This document shows positions 24,043 through 34,045 of a stretch of 64,000 nucleotides of DNA, in pieces. Each line of letters opens with the position of its first letter. Within the stretch, counting starts at the first letter, position 1. Under the pieces are notes generated by a model that did no database searches, was not told the origin of the DNA, and worked only from the letters and a program-made list of their open reading frames with translations. The stretch comes from Pseudomonas mucoides. GTDB lineage: Bacteria > Pseudomonadota > Gammaproteobacteria > Pseudomonadales > Pseudomonadaceae. The stretch is from assembly GCF_015461845.1 (NCBI RefSeq), contig NZ_JACOPW010000004.1, positions 1 to 64,000 of the forward strand. Direction: 5' to 3'. Made by a program: the position numbers and the translations under genes.

Positions 24043-24972
24043 ATGCGTATCGTCGTAGCTCTGGGCGGTAACGCCCTGCTCCGCCGTGGTGAACCCATGA
24101 CCGCGGACAACCAGCGCGCCAACATCCGGATCGCCACTGAACAAATCGCCAAGGTCCATGCCGGCAACCAACTGGTGATCGCTCACGGTAATGGCCCGCA
24201 GGTCGGCCTGTTGTCGCTGCAAGCCGCGGCCTACACCTCGGTGTCCCCTTACCCGCTGGACGTGCTCGGTGCCGAAACCGAAGGCATGATCGGCTACATC
24301 ATTGAACAGGAACTGGGCAACCTGCTGGATTTCGAAGTGCCTTTCGCCACCCTGCTCACCCAGGTCGAAGTCGACGCCAACGACCCGGCGTTCCAGAAGC
24401 CCAGCAAACCCATCGGCCCGGTCTATACCAAGGCTGAAGCGGAGAAACTCGCCGCCGAGAAAGGCTGGGCGATTGCCCCGGACGGCGACAAGTACCGTCG
24501 CGTGGTGGCCAGCCCGAAACCGAAACGCATTTTCGAAATCCGCCCGATCAAATGGCTGCTGGAAAAAGGCAGCATCGTGATCTGCGCCGGCGGTGGCGGC
24601 ATCCCGACCATGTATACCGCGCCCGGCAAACTGGAAGGCGTCGAAGCGGTGATCGATAAAGACCTGTGCTCGGCGCTGCTGGCCGAACAACTCGAGGCCG
24701 ATCTGCTGGTGATCGCCACCGACGTCAACGCCGCGTTTATCGACTATGGCAAGCCGACCCAGAAAGCCATCGGCCAGGCTCACCCGGATGAAATGGAAAA
24801 ACTCGGCTTCGCCGCAGGCTCCATGGGACCCAAGGTTCAAGCGGCTTGCGAGTTCGCCCGTCACACTGGAAAAACCGCGGTAATCGGTTCACTCTCGGAC
24901 ATTGAAGCGATCGTCCAGGGCAAGGCAGGTACGCGTATCAGCACGGCGAAACCTGGCATTACTTACTTGTAA
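24043..24972 (+). CDS. arcC: Carbamate kinase
   Basis: Transfers phosphate from carbamoyl phosphate to ADP, the ATP-yielding last step of the pathway. It has 309 residues, normal for the family. The nucleotide-binding start VALGGNALLRRGEP, HGNGPQVG and the late CAGGGGIP motif of amino-acid-kinase folds are all present. I chose the ATG at 24043, with AAGGA 9 bp upstream; the in-frame 17-codon extension is leader. It is last of the arc enzymes; the following small gene begins 12 bp after its stop and is probably co-transcribed. Confidence 0.96.
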   Translation: MRIVVALGGNALLRRGEPMTADNQRANIRIATEQIAKVHAGNQLVIAHGNGPQVGLLSLQAAAYTSVSPYPLDVLGAETEGMIGYIIEQELGNLLDFEVPFATLLTQVEVDANDPAFQKPSKPIGPVYTKAEAEKLAAEKGWAIAPDGDKYRRVVASPKPKRIFEIRPIKWLLEKGSIVICAGGGGIPTMYTAPGKLEGVEAVIDKDLCSALLAEQLEADLLVIATDVNAAFIDYGKPTQKAIGQAHPDEMEKLGFAAGSMGPKVQAACEFARHTGKTAVIGSLSDIEAIVQGKAGTRISTAKPGITYL

Positions 24973-24984
24973 GGAGAGACGTCT

Positions 24985-25347
24985 ATGGCAAAGTTTGAAC
25001 CAGGTCACTTGCACATCGAGCGTCACGCGCTGACCCCGGATGATGTCAGCTACAACATTTTCCTCGACTATGAAGTCAGCAAGAACCCCAAAGGGGAAAA
25101 AGGCATCCAGTTCAGGATGCATGGCGACATTCAGGGCAAGAAAGTGGACGAGCCCTTCTTCCTGCGCAAGGAGGAGGCCTACAACTTTGCCAACAACGTG
25201 ACGGTTATCGCCGAGAAGTACGGCATTCCAAAGACACACAGCCAGATTGGTTCGGTTCACAAGCATTACGATCTGATGTTTGAAGACATCCGGGTGCAAC
25301 TGGACATGAAGTCCGGCGACCCGGTGAACCTCGAGAACTTCGAGTAA
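24985..25347 (+). CDS. DUF5064-type small protein downstream of arcC
   Basis: Protein of 120 residues, charged, with no signal peptide or membrane segment, so probably cytoplasmic. The sequence MAKFEPGHLHIERHAL with a later KYGIPKTHSQIG segment resembles small Pseudomonas proteins grouped as DUF5064. Function unknown. AAGGAGAG lies 8-13 bp before the ATG, and the gene is 12 bp after arcC, so it is likely part of the arc transcript. A REPIN follows it directly. The family name is from memory and should be confirmed. Confidence 0.75.
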   Translation: MAKFEPGHLHIERHALTPDDVSYNIFLDYEVSKNPKGEKGIQFRMHGDIQGKKVDEPFFLRKEEAYNFANNVTVIAEKYGIPKTHSQIGSVHKHYDLMFEDIRVQLDMKSGDPVNLENFE

Positions 25348-25360
25348 CCCACACTCCCCC

Positions 25361-25450
25361 TGTAGGAGTGAGCCTGCTCGCGATAGCGGACTGACATTCA
25401 CCATGGATGTCGACTGATACACCGCTATCGCGAGCAGGCACACTCCTACA
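25361..25450. repeat. REPIN between the DUF5064 gene and gcsR
   Basis: TGTAGGAGTGAGCCTGCTCG faces CGAGCAGGCACACTCCTACA. The inner part (CTGATACACCGC) is shared with the copy between gtsA and gtsB, which makes these two the closest pair in the window. Confidence 0.85.
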
Positions 25451-25550
25451 AAGGTTCGGTGTGGGCCTGAAATCCCGCGCAGGATTTCACCATTCGCCCG
25501 CCCCAAGGCATACTTGCGCCCCTCCGCACTCCAGAACCAAATACCGCCCC

Positions 25551-27059
25551 ATGCGTATCCACGTCAGTTTCATCGACCGCGTCGGTATCACCCAGGAAGT
25601 CCTGGCCCTGCTCGGTGGGCGCAATCTCAATCTGGATGCGGTGGAAATGGTCCCGCCCAACGTTTACATCGATGCCCCGACCCTGAGCCCGGAAGTCCTC
25701 GAAGAGCTGCGCGATGCGCTGTTCAGCGTGCGTGGCGTGCAAGCGGTGACGGTGGTCGACATCCTTCCCGGCCAGCGTCGACACCTGCAACTCGACGCAT
25801 TGCTCGCGGCCATGACCGACCCGGTACTGGCTCTCGACAGTGCCGGCAAAGTGTTGCTGGCCAACCCGGCATTGATCGCGCTGTACGGGCGTGAACCGGC
25901 GGGTGAAAGCATCGCCGACTTGTTCGCCGACCCGGCGCTGCTCGACGCGTTGCTGGAACAGGGCTTTCGTTTGCCGCTGCGGGAAATCACGGTCAACGGC
26001 CAGACCTTGTTGCTGGACGCCACGCCGATCACCGACGCGGGTGCCCTGCTGACGCTGTATCAACCCAACCGCATCGGCGAACGCCTCTCGGCGCTGCACC
26101 ATGATCACGCCGAAGGATTCGATGCGCTGCTCGGCGAGTCGCCGGTGATCCGCACCCTCAAGGCGCGCGCGCAACGGGTGGCGGCGCTCGATGCACCACT
26201 GCTGATTCAGGGTGAAACCGGCACCGGTAAGGAACTGGTGGCCCGGGCCTGCCACGCCATCAGCGCGCGGCACAGTTCGCCCTTTCTTGCGTTGAACTGC
26301 GCAGCATTGCCGGAGAACCTCGCCGAAAGCGAACTGTTCGGCTACGCCCCCGGTGCCTTTACCGGCGCGCAACGGGGCGGCAAACCGGGGCTGATGGAAC
26401 TGGCCAACCAGGGCACGGTGTTTCTCGATGAAATCGGGGAGATGTCGCCGTACTTGCAGGCGAAACTACTGCGGTTTCTCAATGACGGCAGTTTCCGTCG
26501 GGTCGGCGGTGATCGTGAGGTGAAGGTCAATGTGCGGATCCTCAGCGCCACCCACCGCGATCTGGAAAAAATGGTCAGCGAAGGCACCTTCCGCGAAGAC
26601 CTGTTTTACCGCCTCAACGTACTCAACGTTGAAGTCCCGCCGCTGCGCGAACGCGGCCAGGACATTCTGCTGCTCGCCCGCTACTTCATGCAGCAAGCCT
26701 GTGCGCAGATCCAGCGCCCGGTCTGTCGCCTGGCGCCGGGCACCTACCCGGCACTGCTGGGCAATCGCTGGCCGGGCAACGTGCGGCAATTGCAGAACGT
26801 GATTTTCCGCGCCGCGGCAATTTGCGAAAGCACGCTGGTCGACATCGGCGACCTCGACATCGCCGGCACCTCGGTGGCGCGCCAGAGCGACAGCGATGTC
26901 GACAGCCTGGAGCAGGCGATGGAAGAGTTCGAGAAAACCCTGCTGGAAAAACTCTACGTCAGCTACCCCTCGACTCGCCAACTGGCCAGCCGCCTGCAGA
27001 CGTCCCACACGGCGATTGCCCATCGGTTGCGCAAGTACGGCATACCCAACAAGCCCTGA
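25551..27059 (+). CDS. gcsR: TyrR-like sigma-54 activator of the glycine cleavage operon
   Basis: Enhancer-binding transcription activator of 502 residues. An ACT domain (about 1-70, MRIHVSFIDRVGITQEVL) is followed by a PAS-like domain (about 80-180), an AAA+ domain (about 205-430) with Walker A GETGTGKE, an intact GAFTGA loop for sigma-54 contact, Walker B TVFLDEIGE, and a C-terminal TyrR-type helix-turn-helix (STRQLASRLQTSHTAIAHRL). It is upstream of gcvH-gcvP-sdaA-gcvT, as GcsR is in P. aeruginosa. The ACT domain is expected to sense glycine. PhhR is the main alternative, but the context and the TyrR-like boxes next door favour GcsR. I chose the ATG at 25551. Confidence 0.88.
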   Translation: MRIHVSFIDRVGITQEVLALLGGRNLNLDAVEMVPPNVYIDAPTLSPEVLEELRDALFSVRGVQAVTVVDILPGQRRHLQLDALLAAMTDPVLALDSAGKVLLANPALIALYGREPAGESIADLFADPALLDALLEQGFRLPLREITVNGQTLLLDATPITDAGALLTLYQPNRIGERLSALHHDHAEGFDALLGESPVIRTLKARAQRVAALDAPLLIQGETGTGKELVARACHAISARHSSPFLALNCAALPENLAESELFGYAPGAFTGAQRGGKPGLMELANQGTVFLDEIGEMSPYLQAKLLRFLNDGSFRRVGGDREVKVNVRILSATHRDLEKMVSEGTFREDLFYRLNVLNVEVPPLRERGQDILLLARYFMQQACAQIQRPVCRLAPGTYPALLGNRWPGNVRQLQNVIFRAAAICESTLVDIGDLDIAGTSVARQSDSDVDSLEQAMEEFEKTLLEKLYVSYPSTRQLASRLQTSHTAIAHRLRKYGIPNKP

Positions 27060-27141
27060 GCCTGAGGTTGAACCACAACCCACAAACACCACAAAACCCT
27101 GTGGGTGGCCCCAGAACATCTCTCCAAAAACGACCTCCATC

Positions 27142-27159
27142 TGTACTGAAAGCGCTACA
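27142..27159. promoter_or_regulatory. TyrR/GcsR box 1
   Basis: TGTACTGAAAGCGCTACA is a TGTA-N10-TACA dyad, the same size as a TyrR box. It is followed one base later by box 2. Confidence 0.6.
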
Positions 27160-27160
27160 G

Positions 27161-27178
27161 CGGAACGATATCGCTACA
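27161..27178. promoter_or_regulatory. TyrR/GcsR box 2
   Basis: CGGAACGATATCGCTACA has a weaker left half and a TACA right half, sharing CGAT-TCGCTACA with box 3. It starts 19 bp after box 1, about two helical turns. Confidence 0.5.
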
Positions 27179-27241
27179 CCCCTCCCTGATCACGGCTGTG
27201 CAAGGCTTTGATCCACCTCGGCTTTCTTCCCTGACCTTGTC

Positions 27242-27259
27242 CGTATCGATTTCGCTACA
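27242..27259. promoter_or_regulatory. TyrR/GcsR box 3
   Basis: CGTATCGATTTCGCTACA ends 64 bp before the sigma-54 -24 element, a normal enhancer distance. It shares the right half CGCTACA with both other boxes. Confidence 0.55.
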
Positions 27260-27323
27260 GCGGGCGAATTCCGTCGACTCGCAAAACGCCACAAACCACT
27301 GATTAATAAAGACAAAACCAACA

Positions 27324-27340
27324 TTGGCCGTGTTCTTGCT
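27324..27340 (+). promoter_or_regulatory. Sigma-54 promoter of gcvH-gcvP-sdaA-gcvT
   Basis: TTGGCCGTGTTCTTGCT has GG at 27326-27327 and GC at 27338-27339, exactly 10 bp apart. This is the invariant -24/-12 geometry, with TTGC intact. Start of transcription is expected near 27351, leaving a leader of about 70 bp before gcvH. The 27060-27422 interval has no other gene. Confidence 0.8.
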
Positions 27341-27422
27341 ATGTAGTCCGGCATAACAGGGCTTTTTTGCCCAAGCATTCAATAGCGTCCACCAGACGAG
27401 TCTGGCCCCCTTAGGAGTTCTC

Positions 27423-27806
27423 ATGAGCGATTTGCGTTTTACTGAAGATCACGAATGGCTGCGCACCGAAGCTGACGGCACCGTTACTGTCGGCATCACC
27501 GCTTTCGCACAGAACGCCTTGGGCGACGTGGTTTTCGTACAACTGCCTGAGCTGCAGTCCTACGACAAAGGCGCTGAAGCCGCCACCGTGGAATCGGTAA
27601 AAGCCGCCAGCGGCGTCTACATGCCGCTCGACGGCGAGGTGCTGGAAGTCAACCCGGCACTCGACAGCAGCCCTGAACTGGTCAACGAAGATCCGCTGGG
27701 CGAAGGCTGGTTCTTCCGCTTCCAGCCAAGCGACGCCTCTGCCGTCGCCCAACTGCTGGACCAGGACGCCTACGACCGCCTGATCAAAGCCCAAGCCGAA
27801 GCCTGA
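27423..27806 (+). CDS. gcvH: Glycine cleavage system H protein
   Basis: Lipoyl carrier that shuttles the aminomethyl group between the P, T and L proteins. It has 127 residues, normal length. The lipoylation lysine is Lys60 in ESVKAASG, and EDHEWLR marks the N-terminus. It is the first gene of the operon, with AGGAG 7 bp before the ATG, and gcvP starts 11 bp after it. It is a likely second gcvH copy (gcvH2 type), given the GcsR-type control. Confidence 0.96.
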   Translation: MSDLRFTEDHEWLRTEADGTVTVGITAFAQNALGDVVFVQLPELQSYDKGAEAATVESVKAASGVYMPLDGEVLEVNPALDSSPELVNEDPLGEGWFFRFQPSDASAVAQLLDQDAYDRLIKAQAEA

Positions 27807-27817
27807 GGAGCACCGAC

Positions 27818-30667
27818 ATGACCGTAAACCTGACCACCGCCAACGAATTCATCGCCCGTCACATCGGCCCGCGTGCCGGCGACGAGCAAGCCATGCTCAA
27901 CAGCCTCGGCTTCGACTCGTTGGAAGCCCTGAGCGCCAGCGTTATCCCGGACAGCATCAAAGGCACCAGCGTGCTGGGCCTGGAAGACGGTTTGAGCGAA
28001 GCTGAAGCCCTCGCTTCGATCAAAGCCATCGCCGGCAAGAACCAACTGTTCAAGACCTACATTGGCCAGGGCTACTACGGCACCCACACGCCATCGCCGA
28101 TCCTGCGCAACCTGCTGGAAAATCCGGCCTGGTACACCGCCTACACCCCGTACCAGCCAGAAATTTCCCAGGGCCGACTCGAAGCGCTGTTGAACTTCCA
28201 GACCCTGATCAGCGACCTGACCGGCCTGCCGATTGCCAACGCCTCCTTGCTCGACGAAGCCACCGCCGCTGCCGAAGCCATGACCTTCTGCAAACGCCTG
28301 AGCAAGAACAAGGGCAGCCACGCCTTCTTCGCTTCCGTGCATTGCCACCCGCAAACCCTCGACGTACTGCGCACCCGTGCCGAGCCGTTGGGCATTGATG
28401 TGGTGGTCGGCGACGAACTCGAACTGACCGACGTGACGCCGTTCTTCGGCGCTCTTCTGCAATACCCGGCCAGCAACGGTGACGTGTTTGATTACCGCGA
28501 ACTGACCGAACGCTTCCACGCCGCCAACGCACTGGTGGCTGTGGCCGCTGACCTGCTGGCCCTGACCGTGCTGACCCCGCCAGGCGAATTCGGTGCCGAC
28601 GTGGCCATCGGTAGCGCCCAGCGTTTCGGTGTTCCGCTGGGCTTCGGTGGCCCGCACGCGGCGTACTTCTCCACTAAAGACGCGTTCAAGCGCGACATGC
28701 CGGGCCGTCTGGTCGGTGTCTCCGTGGATCGTTTTGGCAAGCCGGCCCTGCGCCTGGCCATGCAAACCCGCGAGCAACACATCCGTCGCGAGAAAGCCAC
28801 GAGCAACATCTGCACCGCTCAAGTGCTGCTAGCCAACATCGCCAGCATGTACGCCGTGTACCACGGTCCGAAAGGCCTGACCCAGATCGCCAACCGCGTG
28901 CATCACCTGACTGCCATTCTGGCCAAAGGCTTGAACGCACTGGGCCTGACCGTCGAACAAGCCAGCTTCTTCGACACCCTGACCCTGGCCACCGGCGCGC
29001 AAACCGCCGCGCTGCACGACAAGGCTCACGCCCGGCAGATCAACCTGCGCGTCATCGACGCTCAGCGTCTGGGCCTGTCGGTGGACGAAACCACCACCCA
29101 GGCTGACATCGAAACCCTGTGGGCTCTGTTCGCCGACGGCAAGACCCTGCCGGACTTCGCTGCGCTGGCCGCCTCGGTACAAAGCACCCTTCCAGCTGCG
29201 CTGGTGCGTCAATCGCCGATCCTCAGCCACCCGGTGTTTAACCGTTATCACTCGGAAACCGAGCTGATGCGCTACCTGCGCAAGCTCGCCGACAAGGACC
29301 TGGCGCTGGACCGCACCATGATCCCGCTGGGTTCTTGCACCATGAAACTCAACGCTGCCAGCGAAATGATCCCGGTGACCTGGGCTGAATTCGGTGCCCT
29401 GCACCCGTTCGCCCCGGCCGAGCAAAGCGCCGGCTACCAGCAACTGACCGACGAACTGGAAGCGATGCTGTGCGCCGCGACCGGTTACGACTCGATCTCG
29501 CTGCAACCGAACGCCGGTTCGCAAGGTGAATACGCCGGTCTGCTGGCCATCCGCGCCTATCACCAGAGCCGTGGCGAAGATCGTCGCGACATCTGCCTGA
29601 TCCCGTCGTCCGCCCACGGCACCAACCCGGCCACCGCCAACATGGCTGGCATGCGTGTGGTCGTGACCGCTTGCGATGCACGCGGCAACGTCGACATCGA
29701 AGACCTGCGCGCCAAAGCCATCGAGCACCGCGAACACCTTGCGGCGCTGATGATCACTTACCCGTCGACCCACGGCGTGTTCGAAGAAGGCATCCGCGAA
29801 ATCTGCGGCATCATTCATGACAACGGCGGCCAGGTGTACATCGACGGCGCCAACATGAACGCGATGGTCGGCCTCTGCGCACCGGGCAAGTTCGGCGGCG
29901 ACGTGTCGCACCTGAACCTGCACAAAACCTTCTGCATCCCCCACGGCGGCGGCGGCCCGGGCGTCGGCCCGATCGGTGTGAAATCGCACCTGACTCCGTT
30001 CCTGCCGGGCCACGCCCAGATGGCACGCAAGGAAGGCGCGGTCTGCGCAGCACCGTTCGGCAGCGCGAGTATTCTGCCGATCACCTGGATGTACATTCGG
30101 ATGATGGGCGGCGCCGGCCTGAAACGCGCTTCGCAGCTGGCGATCCTCAATGCCAACTACATCTCCCGTCGCCTCGAAGAGCATTACCCGGTTCTGTACA
30201 CCGGCAGCAACGGCCTGGTGGCGCACGAATGCATCCTCGACCTGCGTCCGCTGAAAGACAGCAGCGGTATCAGCGTTGATGACGTCGCCAAGCGCCTGAT
30301 CGACTTCGGCTTCCACGCCCCGACCATGTCGTTCCCGGTCGCCGGCACGCTGATGATCGAGCCGACCGAAAGCGAATCCAAGGAAGAACTGGACCGTTTC
30401 TGCGATGCCATGATCCGCATCCGCGAAGAAATCCGCGCGGTGGAAAACGGCACGCTGGACAAGGAAGACAACCCGCTGAAGAACGCTCCGCACACCGCGG
30501 CAGAGATCGTTGGCGAGTGGACGCATCCGTACAGCCGTGAACAAGCGGTGTACCCCGTGGCCTCCCTGATCGAAGGCAAATACTGGCCACCGGTCGGTCG
30601 CGTCGACAATGTGTTTGGCGATCGCAACCTGGTGTGCGCCTGCCCGTCGATCGAAAGCTACGCTTAA
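27818..30667 (+). CDS. gcvP: Glycine dehydrogenase (decarboxylating), P protein
   Basis: Pyridoxal-phosphate enzyme that decarboxylates glycine and loads the aminomethyl group on GcvH. It has 949 residues, a single polypeptide with both P-protein halves. The PLP lysine is Lys703 in HLNLHKTFCIPHGGGGPG, and the N-terminal half has RHIGPRAGDE and the glycine-rich FGGPHAAYFST. No frame break is visible. It lies between gcvH and sdaA, as in P. aeruginosa, but the serine hydroxymethyltransferase gene found there in between is absent. Confidence 0.97.
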   Translation: MTVNLTTANEFIARHIGPRAGDEQAMLNSLGFDSLEALSASVIPDSIKGTSVLGLEDGLSEAEALASIKAIAGKNQLFKTYIGQGYYGTHTPSPILRNLLENPAWYTAYTPYQPEISQGRLEALLNFQTLISDLTGLPIANASLLDEATAAAEAMTFCKRLSKNKGSHAFFASVHCHPQTLDVLRTRAEPLGIDVVVGDELELTDVTPFFGALLQYPASNGDVFDYRELTERFHAANALVAVAADLLALTVLTPPGEFGADVAIGSAQRFGVPLGFGGPHAAYFSTKDAFKRDMPGRLVGVSVDRFGKPALRLAMQTREQHIRREKATSNICTAQVLLANIASMYAVYHGPKGLTQIANRVHHLTAILAKGLNALGLTVEQASFFDTLTLATGAQTAALHDKAHARQINLRVIDAQRLGLSVDETTTQADIETLWALFADGKTLPDFAALAASVQSTLPAALVRQSPILSHPVFNRYHSETELMRYLRKLADKDLALDRTMIPLGSCTMKLNAASEMIPVTWAEFGALHPFAPAEQSAGYQQLTDELEAMLCAATGYDSISLQPNAGSQGEYAGLLAIRAYHQSRGEDRRDICLIPSSAHGTNPATANMAGMRVVVTACDARGNVDIEDLRAKAIEHREHLAALMITYPSTHGVFEEGIREICGIIHDNGGQVYIDGANMNAMVGLCAPGKFGGDVSHLNLHKTFCIPHGGGGPGVGPIGVKSHLTPFLPGHAQMARKEGAVCAAPFGSASILPITWMYIRMMGGAGLKRASQLAILNANYISRRLEEHYPVLYTGSNGLVAHECILDLRPLKDSSGISVDDVAKRLIDFGFHAPTMSFPVAGTLMIEPTESESKEELDRFCDAMIRIREEIRAVENGTLDKEDNPLKNAPHTAAEIVGEWTHPYSREQAVYPVASLIEGKYWPPVGRVDNVFGDRNLVCACPSIESYA

Positions 30668-30681
30668 GAAAATCAGCGTCT

Positions 30682-30747
30682 AGCGGCCAGCCTCGGGCTG
30701 CAAGGAAGAGCCGATCGGCTTTAACTTGCAGCTTGTTGCTTGCCGCT
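30682..30747. repeat. Imperfect inverted-repeat element between gcvP and sdaA
   Basis: The 23-bp arms begin AGCGGCCAGC and end GCTGCAAG on the left, and mirror as CTTGCAGC and GCTTGCCGCT on the right, around a 20-bp centre with its own GCCGATCGGC dyad. It looks like a short mobile palindrome distinct from the REPINs, inserted in the operon. It fills half of the 128-bp gap. Confidence 0.65.
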
Positions 30748-30795
30748 GAGTGCTCGCGCTTGCGCGCGCCTATAACAAGAAACCGGAGAACAACC

Positions 30796-32172
<1,377 letters not shown>

Positions 32173-32209
32173 TGCTCACGCGCACTGCACACTTTTTCAG
32201 GAGCTGAAT

Positions 32210-33334
32210 ATGTCCACCGAACAATTGCTGAAAACCCCGCTGCACGCACTGCACATCGAACTCGGCGCACGCATGGTGCCGTTCGCCGGCTATGACATGC
32301 CGGTGCAATACCCGCTCGGCGTGATGAAAGAACACCAGCACACCCGTGATCAGGCCGGGCTGTTTGATGTGTCGCACATGGGCCAGATCCGCCTGACCGG
32401 CGCCAATGCCGCCAAGGCCCTGGAAACCCTGGTGCCGGTGGACATTATCGACCTGCCGGTGGGCATGCAGCGCTACGCCATGTTCACCAACGAAACCGGT
32501 GGCATCCTCGACGACCTGATGGTCGCCAACCTCGGTAACGACGAACTGTTCCTGGTGGTCAACGCAGCCTGCAAGGATCAAGACCTGGCGCACCTGCGCA
32601 AGCACATCGGCGAGCAGTGCACCATCGAGCCGCTGTTCGAAGAACGCGCCCTGCTGGCGCTGCAAGGCCCGGCCGCCGTCACCGTGCTCGCACGCCTGGC
32701 GCCGGAAGTGGCGAAGATGACCTTCATGCAGTTCACCCGCGTGAAACTGCTGGGCGTGGACTGCTTTGTCAGCCGTTCGGGCTACACCGGTGAGGACGGT
32801 TTCGAAATCTCGGTACCGGCCGCCAACGCCGAAGCCCTGGCTCGCGCCCTGTTGGCTGAACCTGAAGTGGCGGCCATCGGCCTTGGCGCTCGCGACTCGC
32901 TGCGCCTGGAAGCCGGTCTGTGCCTCTACGGCCACGACATGAACACCGAGACCACCCCGATCGAAGCGAGCCTGCTGTGGGCCATCTCAAAGCCTCGTCG
33001 TGCCGATGGCGCGCGGGCCGGCGGCTTCCCTGGCGCTGAAACCGTGTTCGCACAACAGCAAGGTGGCGTCAGCCGCAAGCGCGTCGGCCTGCTGCCTCAG
33101 GAACGCACACCCGTGCGTGAAGGCGCAGAAATCGTCAACGAGGCCGGCGAGATCATCGGCGCCGTTTGCAGCGGCGGCTTCGGTCCGACCTTGGGTGCTC
33201 CTTTGGCCATGGGTTACCTCGACAGCGCTTATATCGCTATCGACACACCCGTATGGGCGATCGTCCGTGGGAAAAAGGTGCCTTTGCTTGTAAGCAAAAT
33301 GCCATTTGTTGCACAACGCTACTATCGCGGCTGA
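32210..33334 (+). CDS. gcvT: Glycine cleavage system aminomethyltransferase, T protein
   Basis: Transfers the methylene carbon from GcvH to tetrahydrofolate and releases ammonia. It has 374 residues, normal length. Folate-binding segments FDVSHMGQIRLTG and SRSGYTGEDGFEI are visible. It is the last gene of the operon, 37 bp after sdaA, with AGGAGC before the ATG. The L protein (lipoamide dehydrogenase) is not in this window, as usual. Confidence 0.96.
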   Translation: MSTEQLLKTPLHALHIELGARMVPFAGYDMPVQYPLGVMKEHQHTRDQAGLFDVSHMGQIRLTGANAAKALETLVPVDIIDLPVGMQRYAMFTNETGGILDDLMVANLGNDELFLVVNAACKDQDLAHLRKHIGEQCTIEPLFEERALLALQGPAAVTVLARLAPEVAKMTFMQFTRVKLLGVDCFVSRSGYTGEDGFEISVPAANAEALARALLAEPEVAAIGLGARDSLRLEAGLCLYGHDMNTETTPIEASLLWAISKPRRADGARAGGFPGAETVFAQQQGGVSRKRVGLLPQERTPVREGAEIVNEAGEIIGAVCSGGFGPTLGAPLAMGYLDSAYIAIDTPVWAIVRGKKVPLLVSKMPFVAQRYYRG

Positions 33335-33355
33335 TTGATTGTTTCTATAAGTAAC

Positions 33356-33395
33356 GCGGTTGCGTTGACAGTGCACTAATGTGTAACGCAACCGC
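33356..33395. repeat. Perfect 11-bp inverted repeat after gcvT
   Basis: GCGGTTGCGTT and AACGCAACCGC face each other with an 18-bp loop that can pair a little further. No U-tract follows on either strand, so it is not a classical terminator; it could be an operator or a processing hairpin at the end of the gcv mRNA. TTGACA overlaps the left arm. Confidence 0.6.
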
Positions 33396-33523
33396 CATAA
33401 AATAGTGCATATCTTTATAGCCAGCCTTCGTTTATGAACGTTGCTTATAACGATCGAAAACAATTGAACAGCGGCAAAGAATAAGACGGCACTAGTGGAT
33501 CGACTAGTACCCTCAACCTGAGT

Positions 33524-33554
33524 AAAACCGGGCCTCTGACGGGGCTTGTTTTTT
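33524..33554 (+). terminator. Probable terminator upstream of the cold-shock gene
   Basis: CGGGCC and GGCTTG form a modest stem with two G-U pairs, flanked by AAAA and TTTTTT. It is imperfect, but the run of six T fits a rho-independent terminator, probably for the gcv operon. Just before it, ACTAGT-N6-ACTAGT (33491-33508) can form another small hairpin. Confidence 0.45.
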
Positions 33555-33738
33555 CTCCCGTAGTTGGCGTAGAGTTTATTCACTGTGTTTGCATGGGTCG
33601 CTTGGAATCGTGACCTGGGCAGTAGCCTACAAGTTAGCTACATCCCGTTCGACGTCTTCTTACTCTCCTGCAACCAGCCCCAGTACTCTTTCATGAGAAG
33701 GAGACTGTCATTAATTTTTGCGTCAAAGGAAATAAGAA
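33555..33738 (+). other. Probable 5' leader of the cold-shock gene
   Basis: Gene-free, AT-richer stretch of about 180 bp ending in AAAGGAAATAAGAA before the ATG. Cold-shock genes often carry a structured leader of 100-160 nt that acts as an RNA thermosensor. I could not place a convincing promoter, so leader length is a guess. Confidence 0.4.
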
Positions 33739-33951
33739 ATGTCCCAACGTCAGAGCGGTACCGTCAAGTGGTTTAACGACGAGAAAGGTTTTGGTTTTAT
33801 CACTCCTGAAAGCGGTCCGGATCTGTTCGTGCATTTCCGCGCCATCCAGGGCAACGGCTTCAAGAGCCTGAAAGAAGGCCAGAAAGTGACTTTCGTTGCT
33901 GTGCAAGGCCAGAAAGGCATGCAGGCTGACGAAGTACAAGCAGAAGCCTAA
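33739..33951 (+). CDS. Cold-shock protein, CspA family
   Basis: Small single-stranded nucleic-acid-binding protein of 70 residues. It acts as an RNA chaperone, and members are induced by cold or in stationary phase. RNP1 (KGFGFI) and RNP2 (LFVHF) motifs are exact. AAGGA lies 8 bp before the ATG. It has its own strong terminator. Which Pseudomonas Csp paralogue (CapB, CspA, CspD) it is cannot be decided safely. Confidence 0.94.
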   Translation: MSQRQSGTVKWFNDEKGFGFITPESGPDLFVHFRAIQGNGFKSLKEGQKVTFVAVQGQKGMQADEVQAEA

Positions 33952-33963
33952 TCTTCTGTTACG

Positions 33964-33998
33964 AAAAAGCCCCTGATGCTGACATCAGGGGCTTTTTT
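33964..33998 (+). terminator. Terminator after the cold-shock gene
   Basis: AAAAAGCCCCTGATG pairs perfectly with CATCAGGGGCTTTTT around a 4-nt loop, with a T6 tail. Strong rho-independent terminator, 12 bp after the stop codon. Confidence 0.92.
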
Positions 33999-34045
33999 GT
34001 GCGCGTAAATCCGTAAAATGGCTTTTTTTCCGCCCAGAGGCTGCC

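Noticed and set aside
27077..27105. CCCACA...TGTGGG hairpin after gcsR
   Set aside because: 15-nt loop and no U-tract, so it is not called a terminator.
28829..30544. 571-codon minus-strand open frame opposite gcvP
   Set aside because: Shadow of gcvP; no domain or start signal.
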